A stretch of DNA of 64,000 nt from Rhodococcus yunnanensis NBRC 103083. GTDB lineage: Bacteria > Actinomycetota > Actinomycetes > Mycobacteriales > Mycobacteriaceae. The translations under genes were made by a program, and so were the position numbers. The stretch lies in NCBI RefSeq assembly GCF_001895005.1, contig NZ_BCXH01000007.1, positions 124,001-188,000 of the forward strand, in the 5' to 3' direction. The notes under the pieces were generated by a model. That model made no database searches, was not told where the DNA came from, and saw nothing but the letters and a program-made list of their open reading frames with translations. Positions 51,091 to 60,360 of this stretch are shown one piece after another (position 1 is the stretch's first letter; every line of letters begins with the position of its first letter).

Positions 51091-51918
51091 GTGATCCTGT
51101 GGATAATTGCAGCCGGAGTCGAGCTTGCCGTCATCGTTGCGCTCGGTGTTCTGCTGGTCGTGTCGAACCGAAAGTTGGCGGGAACCCGCGAGGCGCTCGA
51201 ACGTGCCAAGCGTGACTCCGAGCGCCCGCGTCGCCGACGGGGAATCGGCCCACTCGCGATCAGGACGGCCTTCAACGCTGCAGATTCGCTGATCAACAAG
51301 GGATTCGGTGCGACCGTGCGCAACTCGGTCGAGGATCTGGCGGGTTGGGCCAAGGTCGAGCGCCCCGACCTTGCACGAATGACCGCCGACGGCGATGTCG
51401 TGGTGGTCTTCTCGGACATCGAAGGATCGACCGCGCGCAACGAGGAACTGGGCGATCGAGGGTGGTTGAAGCTTCTCGAACGACACAACCGACTCGTCAC
51501 CAAGCAGGTCGACGACCACGGTGGCCACGTCGTCAAGAATCAGGGCGACGGTTTCATGATCGCATTCTCCGACCCCGCCCAGGCCGTGCGCTGTGGGCTT
51601 CGGGTGCAGGAGGCTCTGCGCGAGAACCCGGATCGCTGGAACCGGATCCGGGTGCGCATGGGCATTCACGTGGGAAGTTCGGTGCGACGAGGCGACGATC
51701 TCTTCGGGCTCAACGTCGCGATGGCCGCGCGGGTCGCCGGTCACGCCGAAGGCGGGGAAATCCTTGTCAGCGAACCGATTCGGGATGCGATCGTCCCCAC
51801 CGGCGATTTCGAGCTCGGCGCACCCCGCGAAGTCGCACTCAAGGGTATGAGCGGTAGCCACCAGCTGTATCCGGTCGAGCTACCAGCTCACCCCTCGGCT
51901 GCACACACTTCCGCGTGA
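51091..51918 (+). CDS. class III adenylate/guanylate cyclase with N-terminal membrane anchor
   Basis: 275 residues from GTG 51091. One membrane span at 3-24 ([20 protein letters not shown]), a basic juxtamembrane part, and the cyclase domain at about 102-260: [19 protein letters not shown] with metal aspartate 109, [14 protein letters not shown] with Lys149 and Asp153 (adenine-type K-D pair), and [20 protein letters not shown] with the transition-state asparagine and arginine. All catalytic residues are present, so an active cAMP-forming enzyme is expected. Confidence 0.87.
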   Translation: MILWIIAAGVELAVIVALGVLLVVSNRKLAGTREALERAKRDSERPRRRRGIGPLAIRTAFNAADSLINKGFGATVRNSVEDLAGWAKVERPDLARMTADGDVVVVFSDIEGSTARNEELGDRGWLKLLERHNRLVTKQVDDHGGHVVKNQGDGFMIAFSDPAQAVRCGLRVQEALRENPDRWNRIRVRMGIHVGSSVRRGDDLFGLNVAMAARVAGHAEGGEILVSEPIRDAIVPTGDFELGAPREVALKGMSGSHQLYPVELPAHPSAAHTSA

Positions 51919-51930
51919 TCGCAGCCGGCG

Positions 51931-52623
51931 TCAGGCCTTGGCCCGTTCCTCGACCAGTTCGATCAGCTCGGTCGCGGCGGCCGCCGACGAATTCGGATTC
52001 TGGCCGGTGATCAGGATTCCGTCCTTGACCACGTAGGAATCCCAATCGACGCCCTTGCTGTAGTCACCGCCCAGTCGAACGAGCTCGTCCTCGACCAGGA
52101 ACGGCACCACATCGGTCAGGCCGACGCCCTCTTCCTCGGTGTTGGTGAATCCCGTTACCTTCCGGCCTTCCACGAGCGGGCGACCGTCCGAATTGGTGAC
52201 GTGACGCAAAACGCCGGGCGCGTGGCACACCAGAGCGACCGGGATCTGTTGCCGCAGAGCATGTTCGATGAGCGCCTTCGACGTGCGATCCTCGGCCAGA
52301 TCCCACAGGGGCCCATGGCCGCCCGGGTAGAAGACTGCATCGAATTCGGTGACGTCGACCGAGCTCAGCACGACGGTGTTCGCGAGCTGCGCGTTGGCGG
52401 CCTCGTCTGCTTCGAAACGATGCGTATCCGCCGTCTGGAAGTCGGGTTCGTTGCTCTTGGGATCGAGCGGCGGCCGGCCGCCGAGAGGTGAGGCCAGCAC
52501 GATGTCCGCGCCCGAGTCCTTGAATCTGAAGTACGGCGCCGCAAGCTCCTCCAGCCAGAAGCCGGTCTTGCGTCCGGTGCTGCCCAATGTGTCATGGGAG
52601 GTCAATACCATCAGAACCTTCAT
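51931..52623 (-). CDS. DJ-1/PfpI-family protein, Hsp31-like
   Basis: 230 residues from ATG 52623 (GAAGGAAA upstream). Fold of class I glutamine-amidotransferase-like enzymes: KVLMVLTSHDTLG, GFWLEELAAPYFRF (Glu26), FYPGGHGPLWDLAED, nucleophile elbow ALVCHAPGVL (Cys133, His134). Hsp31-type members act as glyoxalase III or holdases. Its promoter carries the same operator as the TetR gene next to it, so it is very probably that regulator's target. Confidence 0.85.
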   Translation of the reverse strand: MKVLMVLTSHDTLGSTGRKTGFWLEELAAPYFRFKDSGADIVLASPLGGRPPLDPKSNEPDFQTADTHRFEADEAANAQLANTVVLSSVDVTEFDAVFYPGGHGPLWDLAEDRTSKALIEHALRQQIPVALVCHAPGVLRHVTNSDGRPLVEGRKVTGFTNTEEEGVGLTDVVPFLVEDELVRLGGDYSKGVDWDSYVVKDGILITGQNPNSSAAAATELIELVEERAKA

Positions 52624-52644
52624 CTTTTTTCCTTCTCTCGCAGA

Positions 52645-52664
52645 CCAGTAGACCGGTCGACTAG
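52645..52664. promoter_or_regulatory. TetR operator upstream of the DJ-1 gene
   Basis: CCAGTAGACCGGTCGACTAG, palindromic around GACCGGTC, 21 bases before the gene start. Matches the element at 53312-53331 at nearly every base. Confidence 0.75.
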
Positions 52665-52703
52665 CGACGGACACGGACGTGCCGTCGCGAAACATGATGC
52701 GGG

Positions 52704-53294
52704 TCAGATACCCAGGATCCGGCGGGTGAGAACCAAGGCGTTGTCCATCGAGTCGGTGGTTCGGCTCACCTTGGCGGTGACGCTCGCACCCAACCACAGG
52801 TCGTACAACGACGCCGCGATCGATTGCGTATCCCCCACCGGAATCACCGACTTCTCGTCGATTCCAGCTCGGATAGCAGTCTCGATTCTCGCGATGATCG
52901 CGGCAATCCCGTCCTTGAGCGCGACGCGCATCGATTCGGACAGGTCCGCGACCTCGGCGCCCAGTTTGACCGCAAGGCATTTGCCCTGGCAGTCGAAACT
53001 GCTCTGCGATTCGATCCAGGATGCGAAGTAATCCAGGATCCGCTGCGCCCACGTGCGATCCGTGCGCGCAAGGATCGCGTCGAAGTCCGCCAGATAGTCC
53101 GTGAAATAGGACTTCAGCATCGCCTCGCCGAGCGCGTCCTTCGACTTGAAATGGTAGTAGAACGAACCTTTCGGAACACCGACCGATGCCAGAATCTCGC
53201 TCAAACCGACTGCAGTGTAACCTTTTCGAGCCATCAGGCCCTGAGAGCAGGCGATGATGGCCTCTCGCGTATCGGTCGTTTCGATCTCTGGCAT
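52704..53294 (-). CDS. TetR-family regulator of the DJ-1 gene
   Basis: 196 residues. Helix-turn-helix: REAIIACSQGLMARKGYTAV, GLSEILASVGVPKGSFYYHF, KSKDALGEAML. The ligand domain contains SSFDCQGKCLAVKLGAE, with the paired cysteines seen in the AcuR/NemR-like group that senses electrophiles such as acrylate or glyoxals; such a sensor would fit a DJ-1/glyoxalase target. Autoregulation is likely from the operator at 53312. Confidence 0.86.
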   Translation of the reverse strand: MPEIETTDTREAIIACSQGLMARKGYTAVGLSEILASVGVPKGSFYYHFKSKDALGEAMLKSYFTDYLADFDAILARTDRTWAQRILDYFASWIESQSSFDCQGKCLAVKLGAEVADLSESMRVALKDGIAAIIARIETAIRAGIDEKSVIPVGDTQSIAASLYDLWLGASVTAKVSRTTDSMDNALVLTRRILGI

Positions 53295-53311
53295 GCCGGT
53301 AACAGTACACG

Positions 53312-53331
53312 CTAGTAGACCGGTCGTCTAG
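53312..53331. promoter_or_regulatory. TetR operator upstream of its own gene
   Basis: CTAGTAGACCGGTCGTCTAG, 20-bp near-perfect palindrome 18 bases before the TetR start; same core GTAGACCGGTC as at 52645. Confidence 0.78.
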
Positions 53332-53362
53332 TCGGGTTCTCTGGCGGCGCCGCTCCCCCGCA

Positions 53363-53415
53363 CGCTTGAATGGTGCTTTCATACGATCTGAACGTATGAA
53401 AGCACCATTCAAGCG
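53363..53415. repeat. perfect 23-bp inverted repeat with 7-base loop
   Basis: Arms 53363-53385 and 53393-53415 are exact reverse complements (left arm starts CGCTTGAATGGTGCTTTCAT); loop ATCTGAA. It lies 22 bases after the isocitrate dehydrogenase stop and 70 bases ahead of the TetR gene. A T-run (seven T on the minus strand) precedes rather than follows it, so it is not a standard terminator for icd, though the stem could stop transcription. Confidence 0.85.
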
Positions 53416-53436
53416 ATGGTTCCTACGGAAAAAAAC

Positions 53437-55671
53437 CTACTCCGCCGACGCCAACGCGTCGTTGAACGTCTTGGACGGACGCATGACAGCAGCGGTGGCC
53501 ACGGGATCGGGAAGATAGTATCCACCGATTTCGACGGGCTCACCCTGTGCGTCGTTGAACTCCTTGACGATGGCGCTCTCGTTGTCGGACAACGTCTTCG
53601 CCAGTGCCGCGAAGTGTTCGGCGAGGGCGGTGTCCTCGGTCTGCGCAGCGAGTTCCTGCGCCCAGTACAGCGCGAGGTAGAACTGGCTGCCGCGGTTGTC
53701 GAGTTCGCCGGTCGTGCGCGACGGGCCCTTGCTGTTCTCGAGCAACTTGCCGGTCGCCGAGTCGAGCGCCTGGGCCAGCAGCGTCGTCTTGGTGCTCCCG
53801 GTCTTACGGCCGAGATCTTCCAAACTGACTGCAAGAGCGAGGAACTCGCCGAGCGAATCCCACCGCAGGTGGTTCTCCTCCAGCAGCTGCTTGACGTGCT
53901 TGGGCGCCGAACCACCGGCACCCGTCTCGTACAGTCCGCCACCTGCCATGAGAGGCACGATCGAGAGCATCTTTGCGCTGGTTCCCAATTCGAGAATCGG
54001 GAACAGGTCGGTGAGGTAGTCGCGCAGAATGTTGCCGGTCGCGGAAATGGTGTCGAGCCCGCGAACCAGACGTTCCATCGTGTAGCGGATCGCACGAACC
54101 TGCGACATGATCTGAATGTCGAGGCCCTCGGTGTCGTGATCCAACAGGTACTTGCGCACCTTGCCGATCAGCTCGTTCTCGTGCGGGCGGTACGGGTCGA
54201 GCCAGAAGACGACGGGCATTCCCGACTCACGAGCGCGTCGAACGGCCAGCGCGACCCAGTCCTGAATCGGCGCATCCTTGACGATGCACAGACGCCAGAT
54301 GTCGCCCTCTTCGACGGTCTGGGTCAGTAGAACCTCGCCGGTGGCCAGATCGGTGATGTTGACGATGCCTGCCTTCGGCACCTCGAAGGTCTTGTCGTGC
54401 GAGCCGTATTCCTCGGCCTTCTGTGCCATCAGGCCGACGTTGGGGACGGTGCCCATGGTCGTCGGATCGAACGCGCCGTTGGTCTTGCAGAAATTGACCA
54501 TCTCCTGGTAGATCCGGGAGAAGGTGGACTCGGGGTTGACTGCCTTGGTGTCCTTGGGACGGCCGTCTGCACCCCACATCTTGCCGCCTGCGCGGATCAT
54601 CGCAGGCATGGATGCGTCGACGATGACGTCACTGGGCGAGTGAAAGTTCGAGATGCCGCGTGCAGAGTCGACCATCGCGAGCTCCGGACGGGTCTCGTGG
54701 CACTTGTGCAGGTCCTCGATGATCTCGTCGCGCTTGGACGCGGGAAGCGTCTCGATCTTGCTGTACAGATCCGACAGGCCGTTGTTGACGTTGACACCGA
54801 GCTCTTCGAACAGCTCGTTGTGCTTGGCGAACGCGTCCTTGTAGTAGACCCGTACCGCGTGTCCGAACACGATGGGGTGCGAGACCCGCATCATGGTTGC
54901 CTTGACGTGAAGCGAGAACATGACGCCCGTCTCGTAGGCGTCCTGCATCTCCTTCTCGTAGAAATCGAGCAATGCCTTCTTGCTCATGAACATCGAGTCG
55001 ATGACGTCGCCGTCGGTCAGCGCGACCTTGGACTTGAGGACGATCGCCTCGCCGCCCTCGGGTAGCAGTTCCATCTTGATCTCGCGGTCACCCTGGACCG
55101 TCGTCGACTTCTCACCGTGGTAGAAGTCACCCTCGCGCATGTGCGCGACGTGGGTGCGTGACGCGGGCGACCACTCGGTCATGCTGTGCGGATGCTTGCG
55201 GGCGAACTCTTTGACGGCCTTGGGCGCGCGACGGTCCGAGTTACCCTCGCGGAGAACAGGGTTGACCGCGCTACCGAGACACTTGGTGTAGCGATCGCGG
55301 ATCTTGCGCTCCTCGTCGGTCTTCGGGTTCCCCGGGAAGTCGGGGATCGCGTAGCCCTTGCCCTGCAGTTCCTTCACAGCTGCGAGCAGCTGCGGGACCG
55401 AGGCGCTGATGTTCGGCAACTTGATGATGTTGGTCTCGGGGAGCTGCGTCAGCTTCCCCAGCTCGGCCAAGTTGTCCGTCACGCGCTGATCTTCGGTCAG
55501 GTAATCGGGGAACTCGGCGAGGATTCGACTGGCGACGGAGATGTCACTCGACTCGACGTTGATCTCAGCCGCACTGGCAAAGGCACGTATGACCGGCAGA
55601 AACGCGTGCGTCGCAAGCATCGGCGCCTCGTCGGTCAGGGTATAGATGATGGTCGGCTGTTTCGCTGTCAT
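53437..55671 (-). CDS. icd: isocitrate dehydrogenase (NADP+), monomeric type
   Basis: 744 residues, the usual size of the monomeric enzyme. Converts isocitrate to 2-oxoglutarate and CO2 in the citric acid cycle. Marks: start [20 protein letters not shown], substrate region [104 protein letters not shown] and the NADP-contact part [40 protein letters not shown]. Complete, stands alone, read leftwards. Confidence 0.95.
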   Translation of the reverse strand: MTAKQPTIIYTLTDEAPMLATHAFLPVIRAFASAAEINVESSDISVASRILAEFPDYLTEDQRVTDNLAELGKLTQLPETNIIKLPNISASVPQLLAAVKELQGKGYAIPDFPGNPKTDEERKIRDRYTKCLGSAVNPVLREGNSDRRAPKAVKEFARKHPHSMTEWSPASRTHVAHMREGDFYHGEKSTTVQGDREIKMELLPEGGEAIVLKSKVALTDGDVIDSMFMSKKALLDFYEKEMQDAYETGVMFSLHVKATMMRVSHPIVFGHAVRVYYKDAFAKHNELFEELGVNVNNGLSDLYSKIETLPASKRDEIIEDLHKCHETRPELAMVDSARGISNFHSPSDVIVDASMPAMIRAGGKMWGADGRPKDTKAVNPESTFSRIYQEMVNFCKTNGAFDPTTMGTVPNVGLMAQKAEEYGSHDKTFEVPKAGIVNITDLATGEVLLTQTVEEGDIWRLCIVKDAPIQDWVALAVRRARESGMPVVFWLDPYRPHENELIGKVRKYLLDHDTEGLDIQIMSQVRAIRYTMERLVRGLDTISATGNILRDYLTDLFPILELGTSAKMLSIVPLMAGGGLYETGAGGSAPKHVKQLLEENHLRWDSLGEFLALAVSLEDLGRKTGSTKTTLLAQALDSATGKLLENSKGPSRTTGELDNRGSQFYLALYWAQELAAQTEDTALAEHFAALAKTLSDNESAIVKEFNDAQGEPVEIGGYYLPDPVATAAVMRPSKTFNDALASAE

Positions 55672-55907
55672 ATTTGCCTTTGCCTCAGTTTCAACGTCGT
55701 CTTTTGGATACGTCCGCTCCCAACTTTAAACTTCCGACGCGATCCTGTGCGGAGCAGTAGCCCTATCGCACACCTACTGGCCAGTAGCAATGCGGTTGCC
55801 GCCACTTTCGATCAACGCACGACGCGCTGAACAGGCCGATCACCATCGGAAGTATCCAATCTGCCGGAATTGGAACCACATCGCCGCCCTCGGCCGTTGA
55901 ATGAGGT

Positions 55908-57284
55908 ATGACAACCTACAAAACTGTCAATCCTGCCAACGGCGCAACCGTGAAGGAGTTCGACACGCTCGATTCGGCCGGCGTCGAGCACGCGTTGTCC
56001 TCGGCGCACTCGGGCTTCCTGACGTGGCGTCTGACGTCGCCGCAGCACCGAGCCGAGACCCTGGGCAAGGTCGCCGCCCTCTACACCGAGCGGGCCGACG
56101 AACTGGCGCGCAGCATCTCCCTGGAGATGGGCAAACCCGTCAGGGAGGCCAAGGGCGAGGTCCAACTGTCCGCGGCGATCTACCAGTACTACGCCGACAA
56201 CGGGCCGAAGTTCCTCGAAGACGAGACCCTCGACGTCCCGGGAGCCGAAGAGTCGGTGGTCCAACGCAAGCCGGTGGGCGCACTCGTCGGGGTCATGCCG
56301 TGGAACTTCCCTTACTACCAGGTGGCACGCTTCGCCGCGCCGAACCTGATGGTGGGCAACACGATTCTGCTCAAGCACGCACCGAACTGTCCGCAGTCGG
56401 CACTGCTGATGGAGGAGATCTTCCACCAGGCCGGCCTGCCCGAGGACGCATACATCAACATCTTCGCCAGCAACGAGCAGATCGCCGACATGATCGCCGA
56501 TCCCCGCGTGCAGGGCGTTTCCCTCACCGGCAGTGAGCGCGCCGGAACCTCCGTTGCCGAAACCGCAGGCCGCAACCTCAAGAAGGTCGTCCTCGAACTC
56601 GGCGGATCCGACGTCTTCATCCTCCTCGACTCCGACGACATCGACGCCACCGTCAAGTCCGCGACCCGCGCCCGCCTGTCCAACGCAGGTCAGGCCTGCA
56701 ACGCGGCCAAGCGCATCCTCGTCACCGAGGACTACTACGACGAGTTCGTCACCAAACTCACCGCATCGTTCGCCGCCACCAAGACCGGTGACCCGCTGGA
56801 CGAGAAGACCCGACTCGGACCTCTGTCGTCACAGACCGCGGCGGACACCCTCATCGAGCAGATCGACGACGCCGTCGCCAAGGGCGCCACGCTGCTGACC
56901 GGCGGCAAGAAGATCGACGGCCCTGGCGCGTACGTCGAGCCGACGCTGCTCGCCGACGTCACCCCGGACATGCGCGCCTACGAAGAGGAGCTCTTCGGTC
57001 CGGCCGGTGTCGTCTACAAGGTCAAGAATGCCGAGGAGGCAATCGAATTGGCCAACTCCTCGCCGTTCGGTCTCAGCGGTTCGGTGTGGAGCTCGGATCT
57101 CGACACCGCGCGCTCGGTCGCCGAACAACTCGATGTCGGCATGGCATTCGTCAACGAGCACGGCACCACCCTGCCCGGCCTGCCGTTCGGCGGCGTCAAG
57201 CGCTCCGGCGTCGGCCGTGAACTCGGACCGTGGGGCATGGACGAGTTCGTGAACAAGAAGCTCGTTCGAGTGTCCAAGAAGTAA
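55908..57284 (+). CDS. NAD(P)-dependent aldehyde dehydrogenase, succinate-semialdehyde type
   Basis: 458 residues. Catalytic Cys264 in [11 protein letters not shown] and general base Glu230 in VVLELGGSD; cofactor loop [10 protein letters not shown]; oxyanion [13 protein letters not shown]; end [20 protein letters not shown]. The short length and the QACNAAKR loop match the GabD/Sad group rather than betaine-type enzymes, so oxidation of succinate semialdehyde or a similar short aldehyde is likely. No GABA transaminase gene is adjacent. Ends in a strong terminator. Confidence 0.9.
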   Translation: MTTYKTVNPANGATVKEFDTLDSAGVEHALSSAHSGFLTWRLTSPQHRAETLGKVAALYTERADELARSISLEMGKPVREAKGEVQLSAAIYQYYADNGPKFLEDETLDVPGAEESVVQRKPVGALVGVMPWNFPYYQVARFAAPNLMVGNTILLKHAPNCPQSALLMEEIFHQAGLPEDAYINIFASNEQIADMIADPRVQGVSLTGSERAGTSVAETAGRNLKKVVLELGGSDVFILLDSDDIDATVKSATRARLSNAGQACNAAKRILVTEDYYDEFVTKLTASFAATKTGDPLDEKTRLGPLSSQTAADTLIEQIDDAVAKGATLLTGGKKIDGPGAYVEPTLLADVTPDMRAYEEELFGPAGVVYKVKNAEEAIELANSSPFGLSGSVWSSDLDTARSVAEQLDVGMAFVNEHGTTLPGLPFGGVKRSGVGRELGPWGMDEFVNKKLVRVSKK

Positions 57285-57295
57285 GACACGACGAA

Positions 57296-57330
57296 GCGAG
57301 GGCCGCGCCTGATGTAGGCGCGGCCCTCGC
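57296..57330. terminator. bidirectional hairpin terminator
   Basis: Perfect 15-bp stem (GCGAGGGCCGCGCCT pairing with its complement) and loop GATGT, placed between two convergent genes. No long T-run, as usual in high-GC actinobacteria. Confidence 0.85.
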
Positions 57331-57333
57331 TCG

Positions 57334-57969
57334 TCAGGCAGAGGCAGCCTCATTGCCCTGAGCTGCGGAGACGACCAGGTTGCTGCCGGCGAGGGAGTCG
57401 CCCGCTTTGACTGCCTCGGACCACTGCGCCGTCGTCACGACTGCCGCGAGGTTCGACTGGAACAACACCATCAGCGCGTTGTGCAGCACCTCCGCGGACA
57501 CCTGCCCTGCCTCGTTCGCGAGATTGATCGCGCCGGTGGCGTCGGAGATGATCTCGGTCGAGAGGCCGAGGGATTCGGCGTCGACGGCGGTCGCGAGGTC
57601 GCAGTTGTTCGTCATGAAGCCGACGACGGAGATGGTGTCGACGTCCTCGGACTTCAAGTACTCGGCGACGTCGGTGCCGGCGAAAACGCTGCCGTACTGC
57701 TTGGTCACCCGTTTCCACGACGGGTCGATACGCTGCTCGATCTCGGGATGCAGCTCCCACGTCGCGGAGCCTCGAGCGAAAACAGGCGCACCCTCGGGCG
57801 TTTCGTGCTGCACGATCACCACCGGAAGATCCGCAGCCGCAGCCACTTCCAGCGCGGTGACGACGTTCGCCAACGATTGTTCACGAGGTGGGTACTGAAT
57901 CTGCAGCAGGCCGTCGAAATACTCCTGCTGAACATCGACGACGACGAGTGCGCGGCGCGGTGCGGTCAT
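57334..57969 (-). CDS. isochorismatase-family cysteine hydrolase
   Basis: 211 residues from ATG 57969. Catalytic triad of the family: aspartate in LVVVDVQQEYFDG, lysine in KRVTKQYGSVFAGTD, cysteine in GFMTNNCDLATAVDA, with the cis-peptide segment before it. Typical members hydrolyse amides such as nicotinamide or N-carbamoyl compounds. Divergent from the GlxA-type regulator at 58092, which probably controls it. Confidence 0.87.
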   Translation of the reverse strand: MTAPRRALVVVDVQQEYFDGLLQIQYPPREQSLANVVTALEVAAAADLPVVIVQHETPEGAPVFARGSATWELHPEIEQRIDPSWKRVTKQYGSVFAGTDVAEYLKSEDVDTISVVGFMTNNCDLATAVDAESLGLSTEIISDATGAINLANEAGQVSAEVLHNALMVLFQSNLAAVVTTAQWSEAVKAGDSLAGSNLVVSAAQGNEAASA

Positions 57970-58091
57970 GTTCGATTCACTCCTGAAGGTCGGGGTTCGA
58001 TCAACGTCGTCCATTCTTCGGCTGATGTGTTGCCTCCGCGAGTGGCACGGATGCATACTTTCGATGACTTTGTGCCAACCTGGGAGATTGC

Positions 58092-59054
58092 ATGCGCATC
58101 GCGCTGTACGCGTTCGACGACATCACGATGTTTCATCTCGCCGCGCCGTTGATGGTGTTCGGCGAACTCGCGCGACTCGGCCTGGCATCCGATTGGGAAA
58201 CGCACGTGTGGTCCGACACCCCAGGGTCGATCCGGACCGTGGAAGGCTATTCGTTGGGCGACATCAACGGACCGTCCGTCATCGATGGCGCCGATATCGT
58301 GATCATTCCCTCGTGGCCGTCGGCGCTACCGCCCATCGACGACGCGTTGAGCACCCGGTTACGCGACGCGCACCTGCGCGGCGCCGAGATCGCCGGCCTG
58401 TGCCTCGGCGCGTTCGCCGTCGTCGATACGGGGTTGCTCGCGGGCCGCGCTGCGGTCACACATTGGCAGGAGATGCCCGCGCTGCGCGAACGCAACGCCC
58501 AGATCGAGCTCGACGCATCCGTGCTCTACATCGACCACGGCGACGTGATGACCTCCGCGGGCACCGCGTCCTCGATCGATGCGTGCCTGCACCTCGTGCG
58601 TAAGCACCTCGGATCGGCAGCAGCAACCCGGGTGGCGCGCAGCCTCGTCGTCGCTCCGCACCGAGACGGCGGCCAGGCGCAGTACATTCAGCGCCCGGTC
58701 ACTCGGGCCGCCGAGGACACCACCATGTCCGACGTCGTCGAATGGGCGCTCGGCCGACTGCACGAGCCGCTGCCCATCGATCGCCTCGCCGAACGAGCGC
58801 GCATGAGCCGGCGCAGTTTCGTGCGTCAGTTCGAGGCCGCAACCGGGGCAACTCCAGCGAAGTGGGTGCTCGAGCAACGCCTCGACGCGGCACGTGTGCT
58901 TCTGGAAACCTCGACCTGGACTATCGAAAAGATTGCTGCTGCCTGCGGTTTCGGCAGTGGCGTGACATTTCGGCAGAACTTCGGCGCCGCTTTCGCAACC
59001 TCGCCGACCGCGTACCGTCGTCAATTCGCCGACACCAGAAGGCGCGCAGATTAA
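58092..59054 (+). CDS. GlxA-type regulator: DJ-1-like domain plus AraC helix-turn-helix
   Basis: 320 residues. N-terminal half is a DJ-1/PfpI-like domain (RIALYAFDDITMFHLAAPLM, elbow IAGLCLGAFAVVDTG with the cysteine, TSAGTASSIDACLHLVRKHL). C-terminal half has two helix-turn-helices of AraC type (IDRLAERARMSRRSFVRQFE, ATGATPAKWVLEQRLDAAR, IEKIAAACGFGSGVTFRQNF). Likely activates the divergent hydrolase gene in response to a ligand. Confidence 0.88.
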   Translation: MRIALYAFDDITMFHLAAPLMVFGELARLGLASDWETHVWSDTPGSIRTVEGYSLGDINGPSVIDGADIVIIPSWPSALPPIDDALSTRLRDAHLRGAEIAGLCLGAFAVVDTGLLAGRAAVTHWQEMPALRERNAQIELDASVLYIDHGDVMTSAGTASSIDACLHLVRKHLGSAAATRVARSLVVAPHRDGGQAQYIQRPVTRAAEDTTMSDVVEWALGRLHEPLPIDRLAERARMSRRSFVRQFEAATGATPAKWVLEQRLDAARVLLETSTWTIEKIAAACGFGSGVTFRQNFGAAFATSPTAYRRQFADTRRRAD

Positions 59055-59184
59055 TTCGTTCGAATGACATACCGTTCGAGATGCGCAGTTCACCAGCTCG
59101 CACCGGGCGCGCGAGCAGTAACACGGTTGACGGCTCGATCGATGAAAAGGCACCACCAGCGCTCGTCTACGAACGGAAAACGCA

Positions 59185-59532
59185 ATGCTGAAGAAGACCC
59201 TGTCGATCGTCGGCGTGACCGCCGCGAGCCTGATCATGCTGGCGCCGACGGCCGGAGCACAGCCCACCAACGACAATCCGTTCGGTCCGTGGGATTACAC
59301 CGACAAATTCGTCAGCGCCTTCGACCCCGCCGCATACGGAAGCGAAAGCGATCGGTCCATCATCATCAGCCCGTTCGGCACCAGCCAGACCATCGAGTGC
59401 AGTTCATTTCACGGATCCACCTGGTGCACCCAGAACGATCCCTGGGGCGCCAAGCACGATCTGACACCACTCACGCCGCAGTCCGGATCTGCTGCAGGCC
59501 TGCGTCCGGTGTACGTCTACAACCCGTTCTGA
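59185..59532 (+). CDS. small secreted protein
   Basis: 115 residues. Signal peptide MLKKTLSIVGVTAASLIMLA, cut after AGA. Mature part of about 90 residues has one cysteine pair (IECSSFHGSTWCTQNDPWG), likely a disulfide, and is rich in Asp, Pro and aromatic residues. Family unknown. Ends one base before the convergent TetR gene. Confidence 0.75.
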   Translation: MLKKTLSIVGVTAASLIMLAPTAGAQPTNDNPFGPWDYTDKFVSAFDPAAYGSESDRSIIISPFGTSQTIECSSFHGSTWCTQNDPWGAKHDLTPLTPQSGSAAGLRPVYVYNPF

Positions 59533-59533
59533 T

Positions 59534-60148
59534 CTACGAAGTCGACTCGGCGGTCAGCCGCAGGGCCCGAAAGGATCTGTCGGCGACCCGCTCGAGTTGA
59601 CTCCGATTCGCTCCGTCGCGAGCGCGCTGGGACATTCCCTGAATGATCACGCCGATGAACTCGGCCAACTCCGCCGGCTCGCAGTCGGCAGGGAGAACTC
59701 CGTCGACGACGTCGGCGGTGATACGTTCGGTGAGCAGATCGACGTTGGCATTTCGCATATCGCGCAGTCGATCTGCCACGTGCCTGTTGGCGTCGGTGAC
59801 GCTCACGGCGGAACTGATGACAAGACAGCCACCCGGACACGATTCGTCGGCATAGTGCGAGGCCGCGTCGTAGAGTAGCCGACGAATCAGCTCGGATGCA
59901 CGCACCTCCTCCGCGAACGCACGGTCCATGAAGTCCCCGCGGGTGGCGTTGTACCGGTCGATAGCCGCGAAGAACACACCCTCTTTGCCCCCGAAAGCAC
60001 TGTAGAGGCTCGGCGGATTGATCTTCATCGCCGACGTCAACGTCGCCACCGACGTGCCCTCGTACCCATGCTCCCAGAAGGCATACATCGCCTGGTCGAG
60101 CGCTGCGTCCACGTCGAACTTCCGCCCTTGCCCCGGCACGCCCGCCAT
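59534..60148 (-). CDS. TetR-family regulator (COG1309, rare loop type)
   Basis: 204 residues. Helix-turn-helix GRKFDVDAALDQAMYAFWEH, GYEGTSVATLTSAMKINPPS, LYSAFGGKEGVFFAAIDRYN. Ligand domain with ESCPGGCLVISSAVSVTDAN, the CPGGC loop common in this subgroup. Divergent from the MFS transporter at 60361 and probably its repressor. Confidence 0.86.
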   Translation of the reverse strand: MAGVPGQGRKFDVDAALDQAMYAFWEHGYEGTSVATLTSAMKINPPSLYSAFGGKEGVFFAAIDRYNATRGDFMDRAFAEEVRASELIRRLLYDAASHYADESCPGGCLVISSAVSVTDANRHVADRLRDMRNANVDLLTERITADVVDGVLPADCEPAELAEFIGVIIQGMSQRARDGANRSQLERVADRSFRALRLTAESTS

Positions 60149-60167
60149 AGTTCCTCGCTTTCGCCCA

Positions 60168-60215
60168 CAGCGATGATCGCTGTGTGAAGCAGTCTACTCC
60201 TGTAGCGATCACTAC
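60168..60215. promoter_or_regulatory. paired operator candidates between TetR and MFS genes
   Basis: CAGCGATGATCGCTG at 60168-60182 is a perfect 15-bp palindrome; GTAGCGATCACTAC at 60202-60215 is a near-palindrome sharing AGCGATNA. The second lies close to a likely promoter; the first sits 20 bases before the TetR start. Confidence 0.6.
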
Positions 60216-60360
60216 GCGAATGGCCTACTGTGATTCCGGGAAGCCCATTTCGTTCACCGAAGCAACGCGTATGACCGAACACCGATCGAGAGTTCGCCAC
60301 ACAGCCAGGGGGATCGATATGCGAAGTGCCGCATCATTCAAGCTGGGTCAGGGATAGACC

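Noticed and set aside
53363..53415. Inverted repeat called as an intrinsic terminator of icd
   Set aside because: The T-run lies before the stem in the direction of icd transcription and none follows it, so the terminator call was not made; kept as a repeat.
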